Source: Paraburkholderia ginsengiterrae
GTDB lineage: Bacteria > Pseudomonadota > Gammaproteobacteria > Burkholderiales > Burkholderiaceae
DNA: 64,000 bases
Direction of reading: 5' to 3'
Assembly: GCF_001645125.1 (NCBI RefSeq)
Contig: NZ_LXKA01000221.1
Coordinates: 310,001 to 374,000 of the forward strand
In this document: one piece after another, positions 41,575 to 50,378 of the stretch
Numbering within the stretch: the first letter of the stretch is position 1
Layout: each line of letters starts with the position of its first letter
Notes under the pieces: generated by a model
Database searches by the model: none
Told to the model about the DNA's origin: nothing
Seen by the model: the letters and a program-made list of their open reading frames with translations, nothing else
Position numbers and translations under genes: made by a program

Positions 41575-41824
41575 TTCGGTGTTCCTGGTCTCCGGTAGGC
41601 AGAGGATAACCGCATCGGCGAAAGCGGAGGCGGCATGTCCCGTCGAATGACCCGCGCACTCACCCTCTGCGCCGTGGCCGGGTCGATGCAGGAGCGTCGT
41701 AGCGGTCTGGACCAGAGGGACGTGAAGTTGTATCGTTTGAAGAGGGGAGAGGAACTTTCTGCTGAAATTCCGTGCTGGAATAGCGCGAGTTCTTTTCATT
41801 ACGTTGCGAGGCCAGGGGGATTTG

Positions 41825-42289
41825 ATGGCACGCACACGAACGGTCGAACGGCGCATTCTCTGGATGCTCGTACTCTGCATTGCCGCGACATGTCTGGCAA
41901 CTGGCGCAGCGCTGCTGTTCGAGTTGACGATCGTCAGTCGCGCGGTGAGCGATTTCAGACAGGACGAGACGCGGGAGAAGGCGCGCATCGCCCACGGTGG
42001 GCAGGTTACGCTCGGTGAGCGCCTCAATCCGGCCTACCTGAAACGCTACGACCTGGATCCGGGGCAATACGCCGATAGTCAGGGCCATTTTTCACCAACT
42101 GGCGCCGACTGGCAGCGATGGAGGCTTCGAACCAAAGCGGCCGCGACAGTGATGTGGCTCGGGCACGATCCACCAGGTATATGGTGGACGCTGCTACAGA
42201 TCAGATGTGTCGATCGCTTTCCCCAAGCTCACGCTGATAGCGAGCCGATCGTCGACGTCGCGGATGCATGCCTCGGTCAGCCGCACTGA
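41825..42289 (+). CDS. Hypothetical protein with an N-terminal membrane segment
   Basis: A 154-residue frame starts MARTRTVERRILWMLVLCIA with one membrane helix (residues about 13-35) and then a periplasmic-looking segment of Asp/Arg/Tyr-rich sequence. The last 45 residues look random, and the N-terminal part may be a truncated sensor or secreted protein. GGGGGAT before the ATG could be a ribosome site. No family is recognised. Confidence 0.4.
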   Translation: MARTRTVERRILWMLVLCIAATCLATGAALLFELTIVSRAVSDFRQDETREKARIAHGGQVTLGERLNPAYLKRYDLDPGQYADSQGHFSPTGADWQRWRLRTKAAATVMWLGHDPPGIWWTLLQIRCVDRFPQAHADSEPIVDVADACLGQPH

Positions 42290-42401
42290 TTGGCGCAATG
42301 TTCACCGGATGCGCGAGGGACGGCGGGCGGGGCAGGAGATGATGCCGGCCGGCACAGTGAGCAGGCACTGTCACGCAAGCGGTGAAAGGAGCGCAGCGAA
42401 C

Positions 42402-42785
42402 ATGAGCATCACGCTTAATCACACTATCGTGTACGCGCGGAACAGGGACGCATCGGCGGCATTTCTCGCGGAAATACTTGGACTTTCCGAGCCGAAGCCG
42501 TTCGGGCCGTTCCTTGCAGTGCAACTGGATAATGGCGTCACGCTGGACTTTTACAGCGATGATCGGCAAACGCGGCCGGACCACTATGCGTTTCTGGTGA
42601 GCGAGACCGAGTTCGATTGCATTCTCGCGCGAATACAGCGCCGCGGATTGCCCTACTGGGCGGATCCCTTTCACCGTCGGCAGAGCGAGATCAATACGAA
42701 CGATGGCGGTCGAGGCACGTATTTCGAAGATCCGAGCGGCCACAATCTCGAGATCATCACGCGGCCATACGGCAGCGGCGCATAA
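42402..42785 (+). CDS. VOC family (glyoxalase/bleomycin-resistance fold) protein
   Basis: The 127-residue protein shows the VOC beta-alpha-beta pattern: LNHTIVYARNRDASAAFLAE at the start, LDNGVTLDFY in the middle and GGRGTYFEDPSGHNLEI near 102-118. The glutamate of LEI is the metal ligand. The substrate is unknown; family members include glyoxalases, fosfomycin resistance enzymes and extradiol dioxygenases. AAAGGAG lies 11 bases upstream of the ATG. It is 34 bases ahead of an SDR gene on the same strand. Confidence 0.85.
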   Translation: MSITLNHTIVYARNRDASAAFLAEILGLSEPKPFGPFLAVQLDNGVTLDFYSDDRQTRPDHYAFLVSETEFDCILARIQRRGLPYWADPFHRRQSEINTNDGGRGTYFEDPSGHNLEIITRPYGSGA

Positions 42786-42819
42786 TGGACATTCTCCACC
42801 TGTGAATACAGGAGGATGT

Positions 42820-43416
42820 ATGCGCATCCTGGTGGTCGGGGCAACAGGGCTCCTCGGTAAAGAAATCGTCGGTTTGCTGTCGTCCGATCACGACGTGATC
42901 GGGGCGAGCCGCAAAGGGTCGGCCATCGCCGTCGACATTTCGAGCAAGGAATCGATCGTCGCGATGTACAGGCAGGCACAGCCGCTGGATGCGGTGGTGT
43001 GCGTGGCCGGCACCGCAAGATTTGCGGCGCTCGACACGCTCGCAGACCATGACTTCGCGTTCAGCCTCGCGAACAAGCTGATGGGCCAGGTGAATCTGGT
43101 TCGCTGCGGCGTATCGGGCATCAAACAGGGCGGCTCGATCACGTTGACGAGCGGTGTGCTCGCGCATCATCCGATTGCGGGCAGCGCAGCGGTGAGCATC
43201 GTCAATGCCGGCGTGGAAGCGTTCGCCCACGCGGCGGCGCTCGAACTGAAAGACAGGCTGCGCGTGAATGTCGTGAGTCCTGGCTGGGTGGCCGAAACGC
43301 TTGAGGCAATGGGGCGCAATCCGAACGACGGCGTGCGCGCGTGGGTCGTCGCGCAGGCGTTTCGCAAGTGCGTGGAAGAAGACATCACCGGGCAGGTCGT
43401 GTCGGCAACTCATTGA
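42820..43416 (+). CDS. Short-chain dehydrogenase (short chain variant)
   Basis: The 198-residue protein starts MRILVVGATGLLGKEIVGLL, with the GATGLLG nucleotide motif at 7-13, and has LTSGVLAHHP near 108-117 and VNVVSPGWV near 149-157. It is of the YwnB/YbbO-like SDR group and lacks a typical YxxxK. The NAG/VNAGVEAFAHAAALEL stretch occupies the position of the catalytic helix, so catalysis is uncertain. GGAGG precedes the ATG. It lies between VOC and the DUF-like gene in a tight run. Confidence 0.82.
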   Translation: MRILVVGATGLLGKEIVGLLSSDHDVIGASRKGSAIAVDISSKESIVAMYRQAQPLDAVVCVAGTARFAALDTLADHDFAFSLANKLMGQVNLVRCGVSGIKQGGSITLTSGVLAHHPIAGSAAVSIVNAGVEAFAHAAALELKDRLRVNVVSPGWVAETLEAMGRNPNDGVRAWVVAQAFRKCVEEDITGQVVSATH

Positions 43417-43424
43417 CACGCACC

Positions 43425-44024
43425 ATGACAGATTGCCTCTTCGCGGCGCCCGATCTCATCGCGGATGCCCAAACCAGATTCGACGCGCTGACGAATTACC
43501 AGACGACAGTCCGCTCGACACCGTCCGCAGGCGTTCCAGTCGAAGTCCGCTATTGCTACCGCAAGCCGGGATTCATCCGGATGGATTTCATCCGCCCGCA
43601 TGCCGGCGCCGTCCTCGCCTACAATCCGGAGACGGACAAGGTGACGCTCTGGCCATTCGGCTTTCATACGTTTCCGCGGCTTGCGCTCGCGCCCGACAAT
43701 CCATTGATTCAAGGCCCGAACGCTCACCGTATCGATCGCTCCGATATCGGTGCCCTGCTGGGGCAGATCCGTGAACTTCAACGCCATGGCGAGACCCAAA
43801 TCGTGGGCCACGAGGCGCTTGGCTCGCGCCACTCCGTACATCTGATTATCTCGGGCGCGCCGGAGCACGACGCGGCCGGCGGTGCGTGCTATCAGCTGTG
43901 GCTCGACGTGATGACCGGTCTGCCGATCAAGGTGATCCGCGCAGACCGACGCGGCGAACTGATCGAAACGGTACTGATGGAAGACCTTCGCGTCGATTTG
44001 CCTGAAATCGAGCCGTTTCTATAA
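43425..44024 (+). CDS. DUF1571-like / outer membrane lipoprotein-sorting-type protein
   Basis: The 199-residue protein starts MTDCLFAAPDLIADAQTRFD and has the pattern of the LolA/DUF1571 group: RSTPSAGVPVEVRYCYRKPG near 30-49, then a beta-rich region with GFIRMDFIRPHAGAVLAYNP. YQLWLDVMTGLPIKVIRAD near 157-175 is the closing strand set. The assignment rests on this pattern and is not sure. The gene starts 8 bases after the SDR stop. It seems to lack a signal peptide. Confidence 0.65.
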   Translation: MTDCLFAAPDLIADAQTRFDALTNYQTTVRSTPSAGVPVEVRYCYRKPGFIRMDFIRPHAGAVLAYNPETDKVTLWPFGFHTFPRLALAPDNPLIQGPNAHRIDRSDIGALLGQIRELQRHGETQIVGHEALGSRHSVHLIISGAPEHDAAGGACYQLWLDVMTGLPIKVIRADRRGELIETVLMEDLRVDLPEIEPFL

Positions 44025-44083
44025 CACTTCCACATGCTGCCCGCGTCACGCACCACCGTTCGCGAGCGTCGGCTTCCTGGGGG

Positions 44084-44299
44084 TCAGCCTTCCCGAGGGT
44101 TCTCGTCAAGGTTGCTCGCGAACCCGGCCTTTTTGTGCGAACCGTCGCAGAACGGTTTGTTGTTTGAGTGACCGCATCGGCATAACCAGACTTCATCCTT
44201 GCTCACCTCGATAGGCTTACCGCCCTGAGTGATGATCCTGAATTCACCCTGGATGCGGTATGGGCCGTCATTGATCGGCGTGACGATAGCAGTTGGCAT
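44084..44299 (-). CDS. CDGSH iron-sulfur domain protein
   Basis: The 71-residue protein binds a [2Fe-2S] cluster through C40, C42, C51 and H55, seen as WLCRCGHSNNKPFCDGSH. It is of the mitoNEET/MiNT-like bacterial family, single CDGSH. The start MPTAIVTPIND is chosen over the upstream frame. It may act in stress or redox regulation. Confidence 0.9.
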   Translation of the reverse strand: MPTAIVTPINDGPYRIQGEFRIITQGGKPIEVSKDEVWLCRCGHSNNKPFCDGSHKKAGFASNLDENPREG

Positions 44300-44490
44300 T
44301 TGCGTCTCCCATGGCGTTGAACCGGACGCCGCACAGTATTTTTGCAAACGGGTTGTTGCTGCCGTGGAGCATGGCGGTTCGTTAGAGGGCAGTTGTGTGA
44401 GGTTGACGATGAGATCAGCACGATGATCGGCTGAAGTCTGAACAACCTTCAACTCCTGGACAAGGCGAGGCTGAAATCCGCGCGGCGTGG

Positions 44491-44865
44491 CTACGGCCGG
44501 GGAGAATCGTCGCGCTGTGGCGATCGCCTCCCGGTCAGCATCCGGAGGATTTTCTTTAGGATACGCTCATGCTGCTCCAGTGCCACTTCGAGTGTACCTG
44601 CTCCATAGCTCTTGTTGTCTGGCGTTTTCATTCCGGCGATGCGCGTCACGAACAACAGGGCCTCCCCGGTACTCGTTTCGCAGACACCGCGGAAGCGGGT
44701 CGTGACCGTCACTCCGGATTCTTCCAGCAATGTGCGGCGGAAAGTCAGTTCGTTCTCAGACATCCAGCGCAACCACTCGCTGCTGTCGAACACCTCGACA
44801 GGCTTGTCCTTCTCATCGAGGACGTAAAATCGTTCCCACTTGGGCGGGATAGCGCGGGATTTCAT
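44491..44865 (-). CDS. Hypothetical protein, 124 residues
   Basis: A conserved-looking, soluble protein (MKSRAIPPKWERFYVLDEKDKP) with EWLRWMSENELTFRRTLLEE near 29-48, a beta-rich VTVTTRFRGVCETSTGEALL stretch and a helical basic C-terminus. It starts a few bases after the alpha/beta hydrolase stop on the same strand. No family is assigned. Confidence 0.6.
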   Translation of the reverse strand: MKSRAIPPKWERFYVLDEKDKPVEVFDSSEWLRWMSENELTFRRTLLEESGVTVTTRFRGVCETSTGEALLFVTRIAGMKTPDNKSYGAGTLEVALEQHERILKKILRMLTGRRSPQRDDSPRP

Positions 44866-44868
44866 ATT

Positions 44869-45666
44869 TCAATGGGAAGGCGCGAGCAGGAAGCCAATCG
44901 CCTCCTGCCACCAGGCATCGTCGACGCGGCCGATCCAGTCGTTATGTTCAGCTGCCTTCAGCACCCTCAGTTGTCTCGGTGCGGCCAGCGAGTTGTAGAG
45001 CGCTTCGCCGAACCGCGGGGGGACTATGCTGTCGCGTTCCGCAATCACGATGAGAACAGGGCGGCCGAACGACGCCAGGTGGCTCATGCTGTCGTATCGG
45101 TCGCGCAGCAGCCACTTCATGGGCAGCCACGGATAGTGGTAAGCGGCGACGTGCTCGAGTCGATCCCATGGCGTGATGAGCAGCAAGCCCGCGGTCTTGT
45201 CGCGTTCACGCGAGCCGGCCGAGGCCACCACGCCGGCCCCGAGCGATTCGCCGATGAGCAGCAACGGCGCGCCATAGAGGCGCTGCGCCAGAGCGATGGT
45301 CTGTTGGGCATCGGCGACCAGACTCTCTTCGCCCGGCGTGCAGTCGCGCGGCCCGTAACCTGGATATTCGGCGAGGATCACGCGCAGCCCGAGCCGGGTG
45401 AGCGCTGCGGCGTAGAACGAACGGTGCCCGGCATGCCCCGCATTGCCATGAAAGACAATGACAGTGGCGCGCGCAGATCCGGCCGGCTCGGCCACGAGGC
45501 CTCGAAACGCCTCAGGTGTCGGCCAGGCGCGAAGTCCGCCGGACACGAGGTCCTCGATTGCGGCCTTCTCAGGGAAGTAAATAAAACGATCCTGCAAGAT
45601 GGCGACTCCTGCGAACACGGTCAGACACGCGACGGCGAGACGCAGCATCGACCCGGCGAATTTCAT
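44869..45666 (-). CDS. Alpha/beta hydrolase, BEM46-like, membrane-anchored
   Basis: This 265-residue serine hydrolase has an N-terminal hydrophobic helix (LRLAVACLTVFAGVAIL) acting as an uncleaved anchor or signal. It has FHGNAGHAGHR near 73-83 (oxyanion), the nucleophile elbow GESLGAG near 139-145, the acid in AERDSIVPP near 209 and the catalytic histidine in AEHNDWIG near 239. The BEM46/YfhR-like family includes esterases of unknown physiological substrate. It appears in an operon with the 124-residue gene. Confidence 0.85.
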   Translation of the reverse strand: MKFAGSMLRLAVACLTVFAGVAILQDRFIYFPEKAAIEDLVSGGLRAWPTPEAFRGLVAEPAGSARATVIVFHGNAGHAGHRSFYAAALTRLGLRVILAEYPGYGPRDCTPGEESLVADAQQTIALAQRLYGAPLLLIGESLGAGVVASAGSRERDKTAGLLLITPWDRLEHVAAYHYPWLPMKWLLRDRYDSMSHLASFGRPVLIVIAERDSIVPPRFGEALYNSLAAPRQLRVLKAAEHNDWIGRVDDAWWQEAIGFLLAPSH

Positions 45667-45694
45667 CGCATCGGGCCCGATCTATCAATCTCCG

Positions 45695-45982
45695 TTACAG
45701 TGCCGCGATGAACTCGTGCCACGGCGTCGCTTGCAGCGTCTCGGTGGCGGCGTGTCCGTAGCCTCGGATGATCAACGCCGCCAGTTCGAGCTGTTTCAGA
45801 TCGTTCGACTCAACAACGTCCACGACGTCGAAGCGCCCGAGTGTCAGATAGCTATCCTTCCAGGTGACTGCAGGGCATTCGGCGCTGATCTTGCCGGCCA
45901 CTATGGCGGCGAGTTGCTTCAGGTCCGCGGGATCCTTGAACGCGTCAGGAGCGAGGCGGCTGAGGATGACATACGTTGCCAT
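45695..45982 (-). CDS. GYD domain protein
   Basis: The 95-residue protein starts MATYVILSRLAPDAF and has the GYD family signature in TWKDSYLTLGRFDVVDVVES near 40-59. The typical GYDxxxxxE-like element is present as GRFDVVDVVE. The function is unknown. It is upstream of the alpha/beta hydrolase gene with 28 bases between. Confidence 0.82.
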   Translation of the reverse strand: MATYVILSRLAPDAFKDPADLKQLAAIVAGKISAECPAVTWKDSYLTLGRFDVVDVVESNDLKQLELAALIIRGYGHAATETLQATPWHEFIAAL

Positions 45983-46377
45983 GACATACCTCCGTGCAAA
46001 AAATTGCTCCGCAATCAGGCACGGCAGTCATGCAAAGTAAACGGCCGCGTGTCGAGCGGATGCGTTGTTGGGCGTCTTGATGGCGCCGAAGTACAAATAG
46101 CCGCGGCGGGTTGGACCGGGGCCGGATTCGACCCTCATCCCTGGACGACATGAGCACGCGAAAGGCGGTTTTCTAGTGTAGGCCATAATCGTTCGCCTGC
46201 TCCGATGTGTCCCCGAAGCTCGGGCGTTGGGCTATCAACGAACAGTATCCTGCGTCCGTTGCTTTGCCGTTTTGCCCATCGCAGCGATACGCGCCGGCCG
46301 ACACGGTTTCCGCGCTCCACTAAACTCTATGCGGTCTATCATGGTAGGAATAGCATTCATCAGCGCAGGAGCAAATC
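45983..46377. other. 395-base gap
   Basis: No gene is recognised; short frames are shadow-like. It should contain the promoter of the minus-strand GYD gene and of the small plus-strand gene at 46378, for which AGGAG is seen just upstream. Confidence 0.4.
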
Positions 46378-46563
46378 ATGCCCTTCGATCCGTCCGCTGA
46401 GCCGGGTGACAAACCTCTCGACCCCGCGCAGTCCCCATCCGGCACGACCCGCAAGAACGGCTCACAGGGGTCGACAAAACCCGCGAAAGACAACGTTCCC
46501 GACGCCGAAGCGGCAGAGCCCGTGCCTCATGAGCATCTTCCAAGCCGGAGCGACGACAACTGA
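46378..46563 (+). CDS. Small hydrophilic hypothetical protein, 61 residues
   Basis: A Pro/Ser/Asp-rich, probably disordered peptide starts MPFDPSAEPGDKPLDP. CAGGAG lies a few bases upstream of the ATG. No homologue is recognised. The intrinsic disorder and small size resemble stress-induced small proteins. Confidence 0.5.
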   Translation: MPFDPSAEPGDKPLDPAQSPSGTTRKNGSQGSTKPAKDNVPDAEAAEPVPHEHLPSRSDDN

Positions 46564-46596
46564 TACGACGGATTGAGCGCTCTTCTGGAGAGGGTC

Positions 46597-46815
46597 ATGA
46601 AATTCGACTACAAGGAGTTTCACATCGACGCGTCGCCACTTGATGAAGGTGGCCGCTACTACGGTCGCGCAAAGATTTACCGGCGCTCCACCGCGGGTGG
46701 CGAAGCCGTCGAGGTGAAGTACTCGGGTGACCTCGGAGACTACCCCTCCGATGCTGACGCGTTCGAGGCGGCACAGCGCTGGGCGATCCAGTGGTGCGAC
46801 CAGCACGGCGTTTAG
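46597..46815 (+). CDS. Small hypothetical protein, 72 residues
   Basis: MKFDYKEFHIDASPLDEGGR with a later YSGDLGDYPSDADAFEAAQR segment; it looks like a compact alpha-beta domain of a Burkholderia-type uncharacterised family. The ATG at 46597 has GGAGAGG upstream. It follows the 61-residue gene by 33 bases, so a small operon is likely. Confidence 0.65.
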   Translation: MKFDYKEFHIDASPLDEGGRYYGRAKIYRRSTAGGEAVEVKYSGDLGDYPSDADAFEAAQRWAIQWCDQHGV

Positions 46816-46861
46816 GAAGCGAACTACACCTTTCCGGGTCAATGTGACAACGCCGCAGGCA

Positions 46862-47191
46862 CTACTGAGCAGGTGCGTGCGCCTTGCGTTGCTGTGCGCA
46901 TTCCGACGTGAACGCCATGCTGGCCTGATCCGGCGTCATGCGCGGCGCGTCCGGACTGTAGATTTTTTCGATGATGGCGTTGACCGCTTTTTGATCGGCC
47001 GGATCCTTGTAGTATTTGGCCGCCTGATCCAGAGCTTGCGCTTTGGTCTTTTTGTGCGAACGCCAAGAGGCTACCTGGCCGGCGATATCGCCGAGCGCAA
47101 AACACTGATCGCTGACGGTTTGCGCAACGGCTTGAGCGGCCGGTTGCGCGAGGCACACCGCAAGCATCGTGGAGACAACTACGCGTTTCAT
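46862..47191 (-). CDS. Secreted hypothetical protein, 109 residues
   Basis: A signal peptide (MKRVVVSTMLAVCLAQPAAQ, cleavage likely after AVA near 23) precedes a mature domain with two cysteines near 30 and 97, compatible with a disulfide, and helical Ala/Lys-rich sequence. The family is not recognised. Confidence 0.65.
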   Translation of the reverse strand: MKRVVVSTMLAVCLAQPAAQAVAQTVSDQCFALGDIAGQVASWRSHKKTKAQALDQAAKYYKDPADQKAVNAIIEKIYSPDAPRMTPDQASMAFTSECAQQRKAHAPAQ

Positions 47192-47642
47192 TCCCGGAAT
47201 CCTGACGATAGATGAGCGATGGTGCGAAAGTGCGGGCAGGCGCCATCGCGGCGACCCAACGGGTCAACAAGTGCGTAGTTTATCGGGAAGTGACACCCTC
47301 CGTGTTTTACCTGTCGAAGAAGGGGAAGCCGCCTCCGAAGTCGGATTTTTTGTATTAGGCAATTTGAAACCAATCGGCACTCTATGGATTGCTTGTCCTT
47401 GAGAGTGACTGTTGTGCGCCCGAACAATGGAGCGGCAGGAATTTAGGATTATTTACGTTATAGGAATTAGAGGCATTGCATTTTGGACGCTCGTGGATAC
47501 CTGATTCGAGCCCGGTGTGACCGGGCTTAAAGCGGTCACCAACATTTGTCATATTGCTCTCCGTTGGAATCTTTACCTCATTTTACAAGTTGGCTCGCGG
47601 ATGCGGAGTACGCTAAAAACCCGAAAACAAGACGGGTAACTT
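47192..47642. other. 451-base lower-GC gap before the toxin-like gene
   Basis: It contains no recognised gene. There is an 8-base-pair hairpin, AGCCCGGT-GTG-ACCGGGCT, at 47509-47527. The stretch 47400-47640 is richer in A and T than its neighbours, consistent with an acquired islet starting here. Confidence 0.45.
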
Positions 47643-48476
47643 ATAACGTGGAACACGCTCGACGTACCGCTTGAGACCGGATGGCAATGCACGCTCATCC
47701 CGGCAAAACAATACGACGCCATGATGCGAAGAGGCTACGACGACCAGCAGCTTGCGGAAGACCGGCGCATCTTCGCCGGATATTTCCGGCCAAATCTGGA
47801 CCTACGCTCAATCACGGGTGAGAACGCGCTGCGCACTATCCAGACCTACGCCCGCAACTTCCTGAACCTGGCGCACTGGAACCTCCCGACCGATAACGCG
47901 GGGATCCGCAAGCTGCTGTGCGATGCGGTCGCGTGCGGCCGACTCGTGCCAGTGGTGAACCGCGAATACAGCGGCCTGCCGCGAGTGGCACAGCCCGATC
48001 CCGCGCCGGAGCGCTGGCCTGCGACGCTTAATCCGCTACCCAATCTTGGCGCACCGGTCAGGGTCGATGACGATGACTTTGACCTGCTTGGCATTGTGGA
48101 ATCGGCGGCGGGCGCTTTGCTGGGCGGCGGTGACGATAGTTCGGACAGCGGCTATGATGCCGACGACTGCGCATTCGAGGAGGACGCGTTCAGTAGCGAT
48201 AGCGGCGAATCGACACCACTCAGCGATGCGCAGTCATTCGAATACAGCGAAGACATGCCGGAAGGCGATTCATTCGACATTGCAAAAACCCCTAACGAAG
48301 GCGACCCAGGGACGTGGTACACCAACCCCGGAAGCGGCCAGATGCGCAGGTACGGTGACGATGGCCAACCGGTTGTTGATTTCGATTTTGACCACGACCA
48401 TGGACAAGGCGTCCCGCACGCACACAATTGGGACAATGGGGCGCGCGGCCCCGGAGTTGCTTTTTCGCCGTTGTAG
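47643..48476 (+). CDS. Candidate polymorphic toxin (probable ATA or lost start)
   Basis: The frame is open from 47640 to a stop at 48476. The protein-like sequence begins at an ATA codon (47643): TWNTLDVPLETGWQCTLIPA then KQYDAM, with the first ATG only at 47721. Residues about 1-125 look like a delivery or N-terminal domain. A Asp/Ser-rich linker (about 145-200) leads to a C-terminal domain with NPGSGQMRRYGDDGQPVVDF and then FDHDHGQGVPHAHNW near the end, a histidine/aspartate cluster of toxin type. It resembles effector proteins of Burkholderia that carry C-terminal toxin domains. The next gene, 20 bases on, looks like its immunity protein. The target and enzymatic activity are not known. 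Confidence 0.55.
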   Translation: MTWNTLDVPLETGWQCTLIPAKQYDAMMRRGYDDQQLAEDRRIFAGYFRPNLDLRSITGENALRTIQTYARNFLNLAHWNLPTDNAGIRKLLCDAVACGRLVPVVNREYSGLPRVAQPDPAPERWPATLNPLPNLGAPVRVDDDDFDLLGIVESAAGALLGGGDDSSDSGYDADDCAFEEDAFSSDSGESTPLSDAQSFEYSEDMPEGDSFDIAKTPNEGDPGTWYTNPGSGQMRRYGDDGQPVVDFDFDHDHGQGVPHAHNWDNGARGPGVAFSPL

Positions 48477-48496
48477 TCAGTCCTATTGGAGACCCT

Positions 48497-48928
48497 ATGA
48501 ATACAGCTACATACACTGACATTCGAAATATTGCGGATTTCCCGACTTTTCACGATGCTGAGCTATATGGCATCGACCATGACATCGAGGGACGTTCTCT
48601 TGAACTTCGCTTTCGCCGAGTGGGCGGCGAACTTGAGGCGCTTAAATTTTCGGGCGTAATTGCACAGCGCATGGTTGATTTCGCTGGGCAGAATGTAGCG
48701 TCAAGGCTTCTGATTTCGCATAGGTATGCGTTTACGCTGCTTGAGGTTCGCGGATGGATTCAGTGGATAAATAGTCGCGATGATTCGAAGGCGGCAGTCA
48801 TCGGCGAAGAGAAAGGCCAGGAGTACGTGCGGGATTTCGCTGCTGGACGCCGGTTTTTGTTTGTTCTTGAGCCGTCGTGCGGAGCCGAATTAGCGGTGCT
48901 GTGCGAGTCGGTGGCGCTCAGGCAGTGA
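48497..48928 (+). CDS. Candidate immunity protein for the upstream toxin-like gene
   Basis: The 143-residue soluble protein starts MNTATYTDIRNIADFPTFHD and has HDAELYGIDHD near 19-29, which resembles known immunity-type proteins of contact-dependent or T6SS effectors. GGAG lies five bases upstream of the ATG, and it is 20 bases after the toxin-like gene. Codon use is less GC-rich than in most of the window. The assignment rests on context, size and this segment. Confidence 0.5.
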   Translation: MNTATYTDIRNIADFPTFHDAELYGIDHDIEGRSLELRFRRVGGELEALKFSGVIAQRMVDFAGQNVASRLLISHRYAFTLLEVRGWIQWINSRDDSKAAVIGEEKGQEYVRDFAAGRRFLFVLEPSCGAELAVLCESVALRQ

Positions 48929-48939
48929 TCCGCCGTCAA

Positions 48940-48967
48940 CAACAAAAAGCCACCCCGAAAGGCGGCT
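48940..48967 (-). terminator. Intrinsic terminator of the MFS gene (minus strand)
   Basis: Read on the minus strand, AGCCGCC pairs with GGTGGCT (one mismatch) around a 6-base loop and is followed by TTTTTGTTG. It lies 53 bases after the MFS transporter stop and is placed to stop transcription entering the toxin-immunity islet. Confidence 0.7.
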
Positions 48968-49019
48968 AGACTGCCCGTTGCCGGGCGGCGCCGGCATAGC
49001 GCCGGCCCCTGTCACGTAT

Positions 49020-50378
49020 TCAATGCCCAAACGACTCCGCCTTCGAAGCAGAACCCTCCACTGCATGCGGACGTGCCATCTGCTTGATCAGCAAAGCCAC
49101 GCACGAAATCAAACCCGCCACCGCGATCGTCGCGAAGATGCCGGAGAACGTGAAGTGGCGGCGCGTCAATTCGGCCACGAGGAACGAGCCCGCAATCCCG
49201 CCGAAGCGCCCGATGCCGAGCATCCACGCCACGCCCGTGCCGCGGCCTTCGGTCGGATAGAACGCGGCTGCGAGTGCCGGCATCGACGATTGCGCCGTAT
49301 TCATCAACACACCTGCGACGAACACGATCAGCACCAGCGCGCCCACATTGCCGGCCGCCTGGCCGATGAAGTACACGCTCACCGCGGTTAATGCATAGCA
49401 AGCCGCGATAATGCGGTTCGCGTTGAAGCGGTCCATCAGCACGCCGCATACCACCGCACCCACGCCGCCGAGCGGGAACAGCGCGGAAATCAGCGTCGCG
49501 CGCTGCGGCGTGAGTCCGGCGTCCTTCAGCAGGATCGGCATCCAGTTGATCGACGCATAGAAAATCACGAGGCCCATGAAATAGGTGACCCACAGCATCA
49601 CCGAGCCGACGATGTACGAGCGCGAGAGCACCACGCCCATGCCCTTGCCGCCGGTTTGCGGCGCGGTTTCGGTCATGACGAAGGCATTGGCCTCGCCGGC
49701 ATCGCCTGAAATGCGCGAGAGCGCCGCGCGAATCCGCTCAACCGGCTTGCCGTTGGCGACCATGTAGCGCACCGACTCCGGCATGTTGGTGAGCAGTACG
49801 ATCATCAGCAGAAGCGGGGTGATGCCGCCGAGCATCAGCACGCTGCGCCAGCCGAAATGCGGGATCATCCACGCTGCCAGAAAACCGCCGAACGCGGCGC
49901 CGAGCGGAAAGCCGCAGAACATCAGATTGATCAAAGTCGCGCGGCGGTGGTCCGGGCAGTATTCGCCCATCATCGTCACGGCGTTCGGCATGGCCGCGCC
50001 GAGACCGACGCCGGTGATGAAGCGCAGCGTGGTCAATTGCTCGATGCCGGTCGAGAAGGCCGAACCGAGGCAGGCCACGCCGAACAGCAGCACCGAGGCG
50101 AGCAGCAGCACGCGCCGTCCGAGCCGGTCCGAGAGCGGCCCCGAGGCGAGCGCGCCGCAAGCGAGGCCGAACAGCGCGGCGCTCAGCACCGGCGCGAGCG
50201 CCGGTTTCGTGATGCCCCACTCGGCGATCAGCGAAGGCGCGATGAAGCCGATCGCGGCCGTGTCAAAACCGTCCAGCAGGACGATGATGAAACACATGAA
50301 GAAAATGAGCCACTGGAACGGCGAAAAAGGATGTTCGTTGATGAAGGTTTGAACGTTCACGGCGGTGCTGCGGCTCAT
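49020..50378 (-). CDS. MFS transporter, aromatic acid:H+ symporter (AAHS) family
   Basis: The 452-residue inner-membrane protein has 12 helices. It starts MSRSTAVNVQTFINEHPFSP and has the LLDGFDTAAIGFIAPSL signature near 34-50, and GPLSDRLGRRVLL in the first cytoplasmic loop near 80. The AAHS group includes PcaK, BenK, MhpT and VanK, which carry aromatic acids. No aromatic ring-cleavage gene is adjacent. Its stop is followed by an intrinsic terminator at 48940-48967. Confidence 0.88.
   Translation of the reverse strand: MSRSTAVNVQTFINEHPFSPFQWLIFFMCFIIVLLDGFDTAAIGFIAPSLIAEWGITKPALAPVLSAALFGLACGALASGPLSDRLGRRVLLLASVLLFGVACLGSAFSTGIEQLTTLRFITGVGLGAAMPNAVTMMGEYCPDHRRATLINLMFCGFPLGAAFGGFLAAWMIPHFGWRSVLMLGGITPLLLMIVLLTNMPESVRYMVANGKPVERIRAALSRISGDAGEANAFVMTETAPQTGGKGMGVVLSRSYIVGSVMLWVTYFMGLVIFYASINWMPILLKDAGLTPQRATLISALFPLGGVGAVVCGVLMDRFNANRIIAACYALTAVSVYFIGQAAGNVGALVLIVFVAGVLMNTAQSSMPALAAAFYPTEGRGTGVAWMLGIGRFGGIAGSFLVAELTRRHFTFSGIFATIAVAGLISCVALLIKQMARPHAVEGSASKAESFGH

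Noticed and set aside
47509-47527. GC-rich hairpin considered as part of a tRNA or attachment site
   Set aside because: No acceptor stem, anticodon arm or GGTTCGA-type T loop could be folded around it.
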